The position numbers and the translations under genes are program-made. This document shows, one piece after another, positions 34,189-49,100 of a stretch of DNA of 64,000 bases (the stretch's first letter is position 1; every line of letters starts with the position of its first letter). A model generated the notes under the pieces. That model searched no databases. It saw only the letters and a program-made list of their open reading frames with translations, and was not told the DNA's origin. The stretch is from Reticulitermes speratus (taxonomy: Eukaryota; Arthropoda; Insecta; Blattodea; Rhinotermitidae): positions 3,209,715-3,273,714 of the forward strand of contig JAJKFL010000006.1 of the NCBI GenBank assembly GCA_021186555.1. The letters run 5' to 3'.

Positions 34189-37100
34189 TAGTAGTAGTAG
34201 TAGTAGTATATTTACTGGCAGTGTGGACAAGTAATGCCATGGCAGTTCATAAAGACAAAATTTCATTTCGATTTTGGACTGTTTCTGCTTGCAGTGCTGC
34301 GCCAAGTCATCGCAGACCCCTCAGGGGACACTACTGTCATCACAGTCAGTGGCAATGTAGAGTTTAAGGAGACCATCACAGTGAATAAGAAGACCAAAAC
34401 GGCCCAAGAAGGAACACACCATTACTCTTTTGAAGTATGTATACCTATGACAGAGTAAATGGGGTCTGGGGGTTTTATGTTTGTGAATATTTGGACAGAG
34501 TTCTGTTATGACTGCGTGTTGTCTGGTTGGTGGTGACCAACGTGTCGGAGGAATATAACGCAACCATTTTCAGGGCAAAACAGTGTGAAAACCCAGATGA
34601 CCGCAGACAAACACAGCCAAAATTTGTACAGAAACTAACATTATAACTTGCACTGTTCCTGACATAAGGGTAATTAGATTGGCAATACATGTAACAAGAA
34701 AGAGTTACAGAATAAATGCCGACAAAGTTTTGGTAAGGAAACCTGAATGAAAATTAAACGTAGATGAGAGAATAGAATTAAATTTGTGCTTAAATGAAGA
34801 CAACAGTTGTCTGGACTGCGACGCCGTGTAGTCTAGTGAAAGGTCACCACATTTGACGTCATTTTGTGCCCTCAAGAAAAAGGTAGCAGGTTTCTCCGAA
34901 ATGTCTAAACTTATCTATCAAAATCCACGGTGTCAGATCCGAAAATATTGTAATCTCAACATCCACTGCTGTGATAGCCTCAAATTACATACGTGCATTA
35001 GCGTGTTTCTAAATGAAGAGAGGCATTGTGGGTAATTACAAATGCTAAAAGTTAGCAGATATCAATTGTTAATGTTTATACTGTTTGTGTCTTTTAAACC
35101 GTGTGGCCGTCAACTGTGTTGAAGACGTTTCGGAGTAAATTTCTACCTCCATCTTCAGGGTCGAAATTAAAATAGAAAGACTTCAGGTTATATAAGCAAA
35201 ATGGCTGATACACGGTTCCCCTATCGTGTATGGGTAACGGCCTGCCAGTATGCACGGAATAGTTATTGCTGTGATCCTCTTTGACTCCCTCTGGCCTATG
35301 TCAACCAGCCCAAGACCCTTGTCACTAAAGAAGTTTATCACTTACAGAATTCGCGTGAACAGAATGGTTAGATGGATTGAAGGAAATATATGGCAGTAGG
35401 TGGGGTGGGGGGCGCTGAAAGTAAAAAAGCTGGAGTGAATGTGAAGGGAATTACATTTTTGGACTATTTCCGTGACTTCAGTGCTGTTAAGAAGAGTCAG
35501 TGGTGCCCAGCTCGCCACAACCTACCTTTTTATCTGAACCGTTTAAAGCACATTGGTAACTATACTGCCGTCTGTTTCATATAATCCTCAGAATAAGCAT
35601 CGTTTCTCTAAGCACCATTAACTCTTAGGTCTTTGTTATTAGAAAGTAGTGTTTTGTGAGAGGTAGGAACAGAATTTGAAGTGCTGTTTAGATTAATCTC
35701 AGGCTTAATGCTTCATGTTTCACGCTTCATTCTTTGCTTCAGGTCTGCTGCACTCTGCCTTCTAACCAAACATTCAATGACACTTTGATGGACTGCATAG
35801 CGGAAGTAAAACAGAAATTTTCTGAAGAAGGTAGGTTTGGGAATAAACGTCTTGTTCATATGCTTCAAATACCACAAGTTGTAGGTCATCAAAATTTTCA
35901 GAAATTAATATTTCTTCCTTTCATAACACAAAGTTCACTGCAATAAAGTGATGTACTCCAAAGGGAACTCCCATTTCTTGGGCGTGAATTAATAGCACAG
36001 GTAATGTTTCCTATTAATGGCACAGGTAATGTTTCCTATTAATAGCACAGGTAATGTTTCCTATTAATGGCACAGGTAGTTTCCTATTAATAGCACAGGT
36101 AATGTTTCCTGTTAATGGCACAGGTAATGTTTCCTGTTAATGGCACAGGTAATGTTTCCTATTAATGGCACAGGTAGTGTTTCCTATTAATGACACAGGT
36201 AATGTTTCCTATTAATGGCACAGGTAATGTTTCCTATTAATAGCACAGGTAATGTTTCCTATTAATAGCACAGGTAGTTTCCTATTAATAGCACAGGTAA
36301 TTTTTCCTATTAATGGCACAGGTAATGTTTCCTATTAATGGCAAAGGTAATGTTTCCTATTAATGGCACAGGTAATGTTTCCTATTAATGGCACAGGTAT
36401 GTTTCCTATTAATGGCACAGGTAGTGTTTCCTATTAATGACACAGGTAATGTTTCCTATTAATGGCACAGGTAATGTTTCCTATTAATAGCAAAGGTAAT
36501 GTTTCCTGTTAATGGCTCAGGTAATGTTTCCTGTTAATGGCACAGGTAATGTTTCCTGTTAATGGCACAGGTAATGTTTCCTGTTATGGCACAGGTAATG
36601 TTTCCTATTAATGGCACAGGTAATGTTTCCTATTAATGGCACAGGTAATGTTTCCTATAATGGCACAGGTAATGTTACCTATTAATGGCACAGGTAATGT
36701 TTCCTGATAATGACACAGGTAATGTTTCCTGTTAATGGCACAGGTAATGTTTCCTGTTAATGGCACAGGTAATGTGTCCTGTTAATGGCACAGGTAATGT
36801 ATTCCTATTAATGGCACAGGTAATGTTTCCTGTTAATGGCACAGGTAATGTTTCCTATTAATGGCAAAGGTAATGTTTCCTGTTAATGGCACAGGTAATG
36901 TTTCCTGTTAATGGCACAGGTAATGTTTCCTGTTAATGGCACAGGTAATGTTTCCTGTTAATGGCACAGGTAATGTTCCTGTTAATGGCACAGGTAATGT
37001 TTCCTTTAATGGCAAGGTAATGTTTCCTGTTAATGGCACAGGTAATGTTTCCTATTAATGGCACAGGTAATGTTTCCTATTAATGGCACAGGTAATGTTT

Positions 37101-40100
37101 CCTATTAATGGCACAGGTAATGTTTCCTATTAATGGCACAGGTAATGTTTCCTATTAATGGCACAGGTAATGTTTCCTATTAATGCAAAAGGTAATGTTT
37201 CCTTTAATGTCGTAATCAGTTTCCTGTTAATGCAAGGTAATGTTTCCTGTTAATGGCACAGGTAATGTTTCCTGTTAATGGCACAGGTAATGTTTCCTTT
37301 AATGGCACAGGTAATGTTTCCTGTTAATGGCACAGGTAATGTTTCCTATTAATGGCACAGGTAATGTTTCCTATTAATGGCAAGTAATGTTTCCTATTAA
37401 TGGCACAGGTAATGTTTCCTATTAATGGCACAGGTAATGTTTCCTGTTAATGGCACAGTTAATGTTTCCTGTTAATGGCACAGGTAATGTTCCTATTAAT
37501 GGCACAGGTAATGTTTCCTATTAATGGCACAGGTATGTTTCCTATTAATGACACAGGTAATGTTTCCTATTAATGGCACAGGTAATGTTTCCTATTAATA
37601 GCACAGGTAATGTTTCCTTTAATGGCACAGGTAATGTTTCCTATTAATGCACAGGTAATGTTTCCTGTTAATGGCACAGGTAATGTTTCCTGTTAATGGC
37701 ACAGGTAATGTTTCCTGTATGCACGTAATGTTTCCTATATGGCACAGGTAATGTTTCCTATTAATGGCACAGGTAATGTTTCCTATGAATGGCACAGGTA
37801 ATGTTACCTATTAATGGCACAGGTAATGTTTCCTGTTAATGACACAGGTAATGTTTCCTGTTAATGGCACAGGTAATGTTTCCTGTTAATGGCACAGGTA
37901 ATGTGTCCTGTTAATGGCACAGGTAATGATTCCTATTAATGGCACAGGTAATGTTTCCTGTTAATGGCACAGGTAATGTTTCCTATTAATGGCAAAGGTA
38001 ATGTTTCCTGTTAATGGCACAGGTAATGTTTCCTGTTAATGGCACAGGTAATGTTTCCTGTTAATGGCACAGGTAATGTTTCCTGTTAATGGCACAGGTA
38101 ATGATTCCTGTTAATGGCACAGGTAATGTTTCCTGTTAATGGCACAGGTAATGTTTCCTATTAATGGCAAAGGTAATGTTTCCTGTTAATGGCACAGGTA
38201 ATGTTTCCTATTAATGGCACAGGTAATGTTTTTTGTTAATGGCACAGGTAATGTTTCCTATTAATGGCACAGGTAATGTTTCCTGTTAATGGCACAGGTA
38301 ATGTTTCCTATTAATGGCACAGGTAATGTTTCCTGTTAACACTGACTTCTCAGAAACCAAATTCACGCTTAAGGGAAAAAATGAAAAAAAAGAATCTAGA
38401 AAATCAGCAAAAAAGGGCTTCATAATTTCTACTCTGACAAAACATTATTAGGGTGATGAAATCAAGGACAAAGTGATGGGCGGGGTACGTGGCACGCATG
38501 TAAAACATAAGAAAATCAGGCAAAACGTTGGTCCAGAAACTCGAAGGAAAAAAGACAGCTTGGAAAACCTTGGTGTACATAAGATAATAATATTAAAATG
38601 GGCTTTAAAAAGAGTGTGGCATGATGGAGACTATGGAGAGCTGTTGTTAACACGGTGATGAACCTTCATTTTCCATAAAACGTGACACCAATATACTGAG
38701 TGTCGTAATTTCTATTAGCTCCAGAGTGACTTTTCTAACTCATATTCCTTTATGTCCCGATTACTAGTGACTAGTCTACGGAATGAACTGTTCTTGGTTC
38801 GATTCTCGGAAGGGGTCGCAAGTGATTTTCCTTTCCTCCAAATCGTGCAGACCGGCTCAAGGGACCACATAACTTCCTATTTCATGGGCACCGGGGTTCT
38901 TTCCCAGGGGTAAAGCGGCCGGTGCGTGAAGCAGACCTCTCTACTCCATCTAGTAAAACGCCTAAGAATGAAAGGAGCTATGCCTCTTCTTCCCCTAGAT
39001 ACCTTTGTGGCATGCACAGGGATAACTTCACTTTACCATTTTATTTTCAAAGTACTTTGCAAGACAACAGAGATAGTCTAATTTTGTCACTTTGTTTCGA
39101 CATAAATCTGACGGTCTGCCCACAAGGTTACAAACCGTGTAACAAAATAAAATGTTGGCACTTGTCACCTAATAAACAGCAGGTCGGTGACACATTACAC
39201 TCTGTCACCGTCCAGTTTGTGTGCTTGTGGTACTGACATTGCAAATTGGGACAGTTTTTATAAAAGCTCTTACGTTGCCCAGATTCTTAACTAACCACCT
39301 TCGCAAAGCCGATCCTCTCTTGAGAAGCTGTTAGTTCCTCAGCCAATCAAGAACGTCCTTCCTCTTTGTAAATTTAAAAGTTTATTACCGCGTTCACAAG
39401 AAGCTGACACTTGCCCCTTACCGGGTTTAAATGAATCCAGTTCACACCCAAACTTAATGTTTTTCCAAGATGCAAGCAGGGCTTAACATCGTCCTGTCCT
39501 ACGTGTACATTTTCAAGTCGTTATCTTTCTTCCCGTATTTCAAAATGTAAATCTGTAAGGCGACATTTTTTATTTTGTCAAATTTACCACATTGCGTAAA
39601 TATTTCTATGTTTTTTAAAGTTCTATTACATATTTCTATTACATATTTTTAATTTCCCAAATGGTCTTCAAATTCTGTGCAGGATATCTAATATCTACTA
39701 TTTAAGTTATATGAAAAGACAATAAAAACATAATTTCTCAGGCAACAATAAATTTAAGAGATGAGTGAATTTAGAGAAATTACGTATTGTTCAAATAACA
39801 GGTAACATTTTAACAATAAGTAATTAGTAAATTATTTTCCAGCAGCTGATGACGAAACGTCACACACAAGACGACGACTGAGACATGTTAACGTAAGTAA
39901 ATAGGTGCTTCTTGCTGTCACTGTTGTTGTTATTGTTGTTGTTATTGTTGATGTTATTGATGATGATGTTATTGTTCTAGTTATTGTTCTTGTTGTTATT
40001 GTTGTTAATGTTGTTATTGTTATTGTTATTATTATCATTATTATTGTTATAGTTGTTATTGTTGTAATAATAATAATAATAATAATTATTATTATTATTA

Positions 40101-43100
40101 TTGTTATCATCATTATTATTGTAATTGTTGTATTGTTATTTTATTGTTACTGTTATTGTTATTGTTGATGTTATTGTTATTGTTATTGTTGTTATTGTTG
40201 TTGTTATTGCTATTATTCTTGTTATTGTTCTTATTTTTATTGCTATTGTTATTATTGTTGTTATTTTTATTGTTATTGTTGTTGTTGATGTTATTGTTAT
40301 TGTTGATAATGATAATTCTAAACAGACATTAACTAAAACTCTATACAAATTACGTTTGTTTCTCTTCTAGTGTATCGTGCAATGTTTGAGCTACAAACTT
40401 GGACTGGTAAGTGCGATAATATGTATATACATAATATGTATATACATAATACGTATATACATATGTACATACATAATATGTATATACATATGTACATACA
40501 TAATATGTATATACATAATACGTATATACATATGTACATACATAATATGTATATACATAATATTCCATATTAACTTACAGGAGGGTGTGGAATATGGAGT
40601 ATTAGAAAAGTTCCTTTTTAACCAGGTCCGTTTGTCCGTCCATCTGTCCACACGTAACTCTATAAATGTTAACCAGGTCCGTTTGTCCGTCCATCTGTCC
40701 ACACGTAACTGTATAAATGTTAACCAGGTCCGTTTGTCCGTCCATCTGTCCACACGTAACTCTATAAATGTTAACCAGGTCCGTTTGTCCGTCCATCTGT
40801 CCACACGTAACTGTATAAATGTTAACCAGGTCCGTTTGTCCGTCCATCTCTCCACACGTAACTGTATAAATGTTAACCAGGTCCGTTTGTCCGTCCATCT
40901 GTCCACACGTAACTGTATAAATGTTAACCAGGTCCGTTTGTCCGTCCATCTGTCCACACGTAACTCTATAAATGTTAACCAGGTCCGTTTGTCCGTCCAT
41001 CTGTCCACACGTAACTCTATAAATGTTAACCAGGTCCGTTTGTCCGTCCATCTGTCCACACGTAACTCTATAAATGTTAACCAGGTCCGTTTGTCCGTCC
41101 ATCTGTCCACACGTAACTGTATAAATGTTAACCAGGTCCGTTTGTCCGTCCATCTGTCCACACGTAACTGTATAAATGTTAACCAGGTCCGTTTGTCCGT
41201 CCATCTGTCCACACGTAACTGTATAAATGTTAACCAGGTCCGTTTGTCCGTCCATCTGTCCACACGTAACTCTATAAATGTTAACCAGGTCCGTTTGTCC
41301 GTCCATCTGTCCACACGTAACTGTATAAATGTTAACCAGGTCCGTTTGTCCGTCCATCTGTCCACACGTAACTGTATAAATGTTAACCAGGTCCGTTTGT
41401 CCGTCCATCTGTCCACACGTAACTCTATAAATGTTAACCAGGTCCGTTTGTCCGTCCATCTGTCCACACGTAACTGTATAAATGTTAACCAGGTCCGTTT
41501 GTCCGTCCATCTGTCCACACGTAACTGTATAAATGTTAACCAGGTCCGTTTGTCCGTCCATCTGTCCACACGTAACTCTATAAATGTTAACCAGGTCCGT
41601 TTGTCCGTCCATCTGTCCACACGTAACTGTATAAATGTTAACCAGGTCCGTTTGTCCGTCCATCTGTCCACACGTATCTCTATAAATGTTAACCAGGTCC
41701 GTTTGTCCGTCCATCTGTCCACACGTAACTCTATAAATGTTAACCAGGTCCGTTTGTCCGTCCATCTGTCCACACGTTACTGTATAAATGTTAACCAGGT
41801 CCGTTTGTCCGTCCATCTATCCACACGTAACTCTATAAATGTTAACCAGGTCCGTTTGTCCGTCCATCTGTCCACACGTAACTGTATAAATGTTAACCAG
41901 GTCCGTTTGTCCGTCCATCTGTCCACACGTAACTGTATAAATGTTAACCAGGTCCGTTTGTCCGTCCATCTGTCCACACGTAACTGTATAAATGTTAACC
42001 AGGTCCGTTTGTCCGTCCATCTGTCCACACGTAACTGTATAAATGTTAACCACGCCTGCTCAACCTTTTATCTGTTGCGACCAATTTCGGCAAACTTTCG
42101 TCTGCATGCGGGCAACATGAATTTCAATACACAGAGTGAAGAATAAGTATACTTATAATTATACGTATAATTATAAGTATACTTTTAATTATACGTATAA
42201 TTATAAGTATACTTTTAATTATACGTATAATTATAAGTATACTTTTAATTACACGTATAATTATAAGTATACTTATAATTATAAGTATAATTTTACCTGC
42301 GTGTTTTTCTATACATCGCATGCAATACAATATACAGAAATAATAGGACAAAGTACAACAAAAAAATGCAATTCACGACCTGGTTTAGAATGTGGTTATT
42401 TTTAGCTCATTTTCACAAAATAAATTAGTAATATAATGTACGTATCCATAAATAAACAGCCCATAAGTTTCCAAAATTGCTTTGGCTTTCTATATCGGTT
42501 TTGCCAGGGAAAGGGTTAAAAGAAATTCTCTCATGTCAAAGGTCTCCACGGGCAGTATAAAGCTTTGTCGCGGGCAAAATGTTGCCCACGAGCTACGGGT
42601 TGAGCGGGCCTGCGCTAAACGCACAGTTACGAAATGTTATAGTTTTTACTAAAATCTGCCGACCCATTCAAGTATTGTTTACAATCGGAAAACAATAAGG
42701 AATATTTATATTAGTTTTTACATGCGTTTGTGTGCCTTTCTCGAGTAAAAATCCCTAAATATATATCGAACAGAACATTTTATCGATAAAATTGAAATAC
42801 GTGATTGATTTACGTGATCAGTTTTTTCATAATTCACGTGCGTTTCCAAACAACTAAACCAGCCTGATCCCTGCGGTCTGTCCTCTCATAACCGACAAAA
42901 TTCGAAACGATTACCATCGTTATTTATAAAAATCTATCAAACGTCATATTCATGGTAAATCCGGGTTTCTTATGGCATGTTTACATTGTATACCACTTTT
43001 ACACTCAGTTATTTGAGTATTGTCTTCATTTCAACTTTTAAAGCCTAGTGATGAAAATATGTGCGGCCTATTCTAATTCTATTCAAGTAATTTTTCTGCT

Positions 43101-46100
43101 AGCAGTGTGTATTTCGCCTATATGTTTAAGATTCTCACAACAAAGAACAATTGTTTTCCTAAACAGCTTAAGCAGTTGATATTTGTAATGCAGAGAGTGA
43201 GTGTTTACTGTGAGACAGGACCTAAATTTATATGTAACTCACAACTGGATAAATCTAAGTCTTCCGTGGTTTTCCTCGGTTCTAAAGCAAATGCTATATT
43301 CCTACTCAAAATCAGCCTTTTACGTCACACTTCCCAAGCTACCTTCCCAAATTTAAAAATTTCCGCCCCAACGGCCCTCCAAACGTGATCCAACTTGATC
43401 ATAATGCTGCTGCCTTCCTAACACAAAAATCAGCCCAAACGCTCAACTCCTTTCCCGTGCTGCATACCCAAGCAGTCGACTTGCCAACACCTTACCATCT
43501 TCACTTGCCAACACCTTACCATCTTCACTTGCCAACACCTTACCATCTTCACTTTCCAACACTTTACCATCGTCACTTGTCAACACCTTAACATCGTCAA
43601 TTGTCAACACCTTACTGTCTGCACTTGCCAACAACTTACCATCTTAACTTGCCAAAACCTTACCATCGTCACTTGCAACACCTTACCATCTTCACTTGCC
43701 AACACCTTAACATCGTCACTTGCCAACACCTTACCATCTTCCCTTGCCAACAACTTACCATCTCCACTTGCCAACGCCTTAACATCGTCAATTGCCAACA
43801 CCTTACCATCTTCACTTGCCAACACCTTACCATCGTCACTTGCCAACACCTTAACATCGTCACTTGCCAACACCTTACCATCTTCACTTGCCAACACCTT
43901 ACCATCTTCACTTGCCAACACCTTACCATCTCCATTTGCCAACATCTTAATATCGTCACTTGCCAACACACTTACAATCGATACTTGCCAACACCTTACC
44001 ATCTCCACTTGCCAACACCTTACCATCTTCACTTGACAACACCTTACCATCGTCACTTGCCAACACCTTATCATCGTCACTTGCCAACACCTTAACATCG
44101 TCACTTGCCAACACCTTACAATCTTCACTTGACAACACCTTACCATTTCACTTGCCAAAATCTTAACATCGTCACTTCCCAACACCTTACCATATTCACT
44201 TGCCAACACCTTACCATCGTCACTTGCCAAACCCTTACATCTTCACTTGCCAACACCTTACCATCTTCACTTGCCAACACCTTAACATCTTCACTTGCCA
44301 ACACCTTACCATCTCCACTTGCCAACATCTTTACATCGTCACTTGCCAACACCTTACCATCTTCACTTGGCAACACCTTACTTTCTCCACTTGCCAACAC
44401 CTTACCATCGTCACTTGCCAACACCTTAACATCGTCACTTGCCAACACCTTACCATCTTCACTTGCCAACACCTTACCATCTCCACTTGCCAACATCTTA
44501 CACATCGTCACTTCCCAACACCTTAACATCGTCACTTGCCAACACCTTACCATCTTCACTTGCCAACACCTTACCATCTCCACTTGCCACATACATCTTA
44601 TTGACATTACCGTCACTTGCCAACACCTTACCATCTTCACTTGCCAACACCTTACCATCGTCACTTGCCAACACCTTACACATCTACACTTGCCAACATC
44701 TTAACATCGTCACTTGCCAAACCTTAACATCGTCACTTGCCAACACCTTACCATCTTCACTTGCCAACACCTTACCATCGTCACTTGCCAACACTATCTT
44801 ACATGACTTCACACTCTTGCCAACACCTTAACATCTCACTTGCCAACACCTTACCATCTTCACTTGCCAACCACCTTACCATCTCACTTGCCAACATCTT
44901 AACATCGTCACTTGCCAACACCTTACCATCTTCACTTGCCAACACCTTACCATCTCACTTGCCAACACCTTACCATCTTCACTTGCCAAACACCTTACCA
45001 TCGTCACTTGCCAACCCTTACCATCTTCACTTGCCAACACCTTACCATTCCTTTCCAACTTGCCATCTCACTTCACACTTACTTCACTTGCCAAAACCTT
45101 ACCATCTTCACTTGCCAACACCTTACCATCTCACTTGCCAACATCTTAACATCGTCACTTGCCAACACTCTTACCATCTTCACTTGCCAACACCTTACAT
45201 CGTCACTTGCCAACACCTTACCATCTACACTTGCCAACATCTTAACATCGTCACTTGCCAACACCTTAACATCGTCACTTGCCAACACCTTACCATCTTC
45301 ACTTGCCAACACCTTACCATCTCCACTTGCCAACATCTTAACATCGTCACTTGCCAACACCTTAACATCGTCACTTGCCAACACCTTACCATCTTCACTT
45401 GCCAACACCTTACGATCTCCACTTGCCAACATCTTAACATCGTCACTTGCCAACACCTTACCATCGTTCACTTGCCAACACCTTACCATCTTTCACTTGC
45501 CAACACCTTACCATCTACACTTGCCAACATCTTAACATCGTCACTTGCCAACACCTTACATCGTTCACTTGCCAACACCTTACCATCTTCACTTGCCAAC
45601 ACCTTACCATCTCACTTGCCAACATCTTAACATCGTCACTTGCCAACACCTTAACATCGTCACTTGCCAACACCTTACCATCTTCACTTGCCAACACCTT
45701 ACCATCTCCACTTGCCAACATCTTAACATCGTCACTTGCCAACACCTTACCATCTTCACTTGCCAACACTTAACATCTTCACTTGCCAACACCTTACCAT
45801 CTTCAATTGCCAACACCTTACCATCGTCACTTGCCAACACCTTACCATCTTCACTTGCCAACACCCTTAACCATCGTCACTTGCCAACACCTTCCCATCT
45901 TCACTTGCCAAAACCTTACCATCTTCACTTGCCAACACCTTACCATCTCCACTTGCCAACATCTTAACATCGTCACTTGCCAACACCTTACATCGTCACT
46001 TTCCAACACCTTACCATCGTCACTTGCCAACACCTTACCATCTACACTTGCCAACACCTTACCATCTTCACTTGCCAAACATTACCATCGTCACTTGCCA

Positions 46101-49100
46101 ACACCTTACCATCGTCACTTTCCAAAACACCTTACCATCGTCACTTGCCAACACCTTACCATCTACACTTGCCAACACCTTACCATCGTCACTTGCCAAC
46201 ACCTTACCATCTTCACTTGCCAACACCTTACCATCTTCACTTGCCAACACCTTACCATCGTCACTTGCCAACACTTTACCATCGTCACTTGCCAACACCT
46301 TACCATCGTCACTTGCCAACACCTTACCATCGTCACTTGCCAACACTTTACCATCGTCACTTGCCAACACCTTACCATCGTCACTTGCCAACACCTTACC
46401 ATCGTCACTTGCCAACACTTTACCATCGTCACTTGCCAACACTTTACCATCGTCACTTGCTAACACCTTACCATCGTCACTCTCAGCTGTATATTTGTTT
46501 CCTTTCAAGAGTGACAAAGACGGCAGCATCAAGCCTGAAGAAATGGTCAGCTTCATCCTAAATGACAGCAGGACGGCGACTATGGGGATATCCGAGGATA
46601 TGGTGAACGGGTGCATCGGCACTGCTAAGGCGAAGGGATTAGGTAAGAGGAAAAGGGAGAGCGGGCAGCTTGACATTAGTTGGCTGTTGTTTAACTGAGA
46701 TATGCTTGCTACATAATACTGAATTACAATTCAAGTCAGCGACTCCTTTCCTGCCACATCCTTCCCAGTTCATTATTCACTATCATCCCACCGTTCAATG
46801 GTATATAGTCTGAGATACTGACAGCGTCGTTAAACAAACTAGAAGTAAACAAACCACAATAACCTTTACAAATATGTGATAAATTATCTACGTAACTTTA
46901 AAGTTATATCCATATTCAAAGAAGCTAATATGTTACAAGGTATCAAAAGTGATAAAACTTATTTTTAATACGTGTGTTCCTTTACATCGATAATTCAGTT
47001 AGTGCAGTGCGTTACGCCGGGCGGGGGGGGGGGCAATATTTTTATATTTTCACACAATGTTCAGACTGGCTGCACAGGCCGGAGCACATTGAGCCTCCTA
47101 TCGCATGGATACTGAGGCCTGCCTTCCTGGCGATAAATCGGCCGAGGGTTGAATCAAGCCACTGAACTTTACCTAGCATCAAAATGTTAAGAATACGTGG
47201 AGCTACAACTACACGTCTGCATTAAGCCTTCATAAGGTGGTACTTCATCAAGCACTGGGATAAATTTTACTTCTTTATTCGTCTGTGTTGCAAAATACAA
47301 ATAGAACTCAAATTCCTAACTCGTTTGATAATTTAGAGTATTCTAAATTCACGTTAATGGAAATAACTGATTTCAAAGTTCCAAATAATGTTACACAAGA
47401 CGAAAATAAATAGAGGCTTATCCAATTCGAGTCCACAGTAGCCAGCTTCCACGACAAGGACTGTTCAGTAAATGTTTACAGCTTTGTGGTTACTATATGT
47501 ACCACCACGTTTAACATTCAACAATTCTACGTTCTACCCACACAGTGTATTTATGTGTTTTGTGTGGATCTCAGAACAAACAGCGATTATTTCACTGTAC
47601 AACATTAACTGACTGGTTTGTATAACTGAGACGGAGTGTGTTTACTGCGCGGTACGGACTGTATTTATGTGTTTTGTGTGTGGATCTGAGAACAAACAGC
47701 GATTATTTCACTGTACAACATTAACTGACTGGTTTGTATAACTGAAAACGGAGTGTGTTTACTGCGCGGTACGGACTGTATTTATGTGTTTTGTGTGGAT
47801 CTCAAACAAACAGCGATTATTTCACTGTACAACATTAACTGACTGGTTTGTATAACTGAGACGGAGTGTGTTTACTGCGCGGTACGGACTGTATTTATGT
47901 GTTTTGTGTGGATCTGAGAACAAACAGCGATTATTTCACTGTACAACATTAACTGACTGGTTTGTATAACTGAAACGGAGTGTGTTTACTGCGCGGTACG
48001 GACTGTATTTATGTGTTTTGTGTGGATCTCAGAACAATCAGCGATTATTTCACTGTACAACATTAACTGACTGGTTTGTATAACTGAAACGGAGTGTGTT
48101 TACTGCGCGGTACGGACTGTATATATGTGTTTTGTGTGGATCTCACAACAAACAGCGATTATTTCACTGTACAACATTAACTGACTGGATTGTATAACTG
48201 AGACGGAGTGTGTTTACTGCGCGGTACGAACTGTATCTTTAAATGTAATTCAGGTTAATCTTAGTCTGTACCGGTTAATGTACGTTCTTTCCCTTACAGA
48301 TATGCTGCAGTCATATCAAGACGTTCAGATGTGTGACACGTCGAGTGTTGAAGTATTTAAATTTGTAAAATGTATGAAGGAACTTGAAAATCTTGTAAGT
48401 AGAAAACGTTCAAATGCCAGTTTACGTTATAACATACTTCCTTCCTTACACATAAAAATAAGAATGGTAACATCTACATTGTGGTTGTTTTGTCACCACA
48501 CCGAGCAGTTATCTTTAAAAATAAGAAATATATTGGTGAATTTTATTTAATGTAGTACTCATTGCAAGAAAATAAGTCTGTCTGTGACATCACGAAATTG
48601 CTGAGGCCTATTATTTCAATTGTCTACGCTGAACTATATCTTGACATTTTTTCACTAGTCACCACTCAACAGCTGAACAGAACAGACACGACGTAACACA
48701 CAGCAACATATACAGTAAACTACATCCCTACGGTAACAAAAGGATACAAGACCAAATCTGCCACTAATTAAAAAAAAAAATTTAAAAAATGTGTAACAAT
48801 TTTAACATTTTAGTGATATTTCAATACACATATAGTGTATGAGCTCAATCAGAACTAAAAAACAATAGACTAATATTTTAACGTTCAACATTTTACTCAT
48901 ATCGATGTAACATTTTATACAATCGATGTATAGTCTATGCTTTTAACACTGTGACCCCCTGAGGATGGCATTCTGAATGCCGAAATACGTATAGGGGTGA
49001 AGTAATAATATTGTAAAAATTGTGCATGAGTTGGTGTGATAAATAAGTAACCTCCAATTGTATTTTGACAGTTTTAGCGTCACTTCCGCTTTCTCATTAA

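Noticed and set aside
40602..41816. Minus-strand ORFs of 404-460 codons
   Set aside because: Consequence of a 51-bp unit divisible by three; no coding-like lead sequence on that strand.
43601..46698. Many long ORFs in all frames (up to 297 codons)
   Set aside because: 24-bp satellite; indels switch frames between lines and no frame is preferred. Only the exon at 46510-46642 is real.
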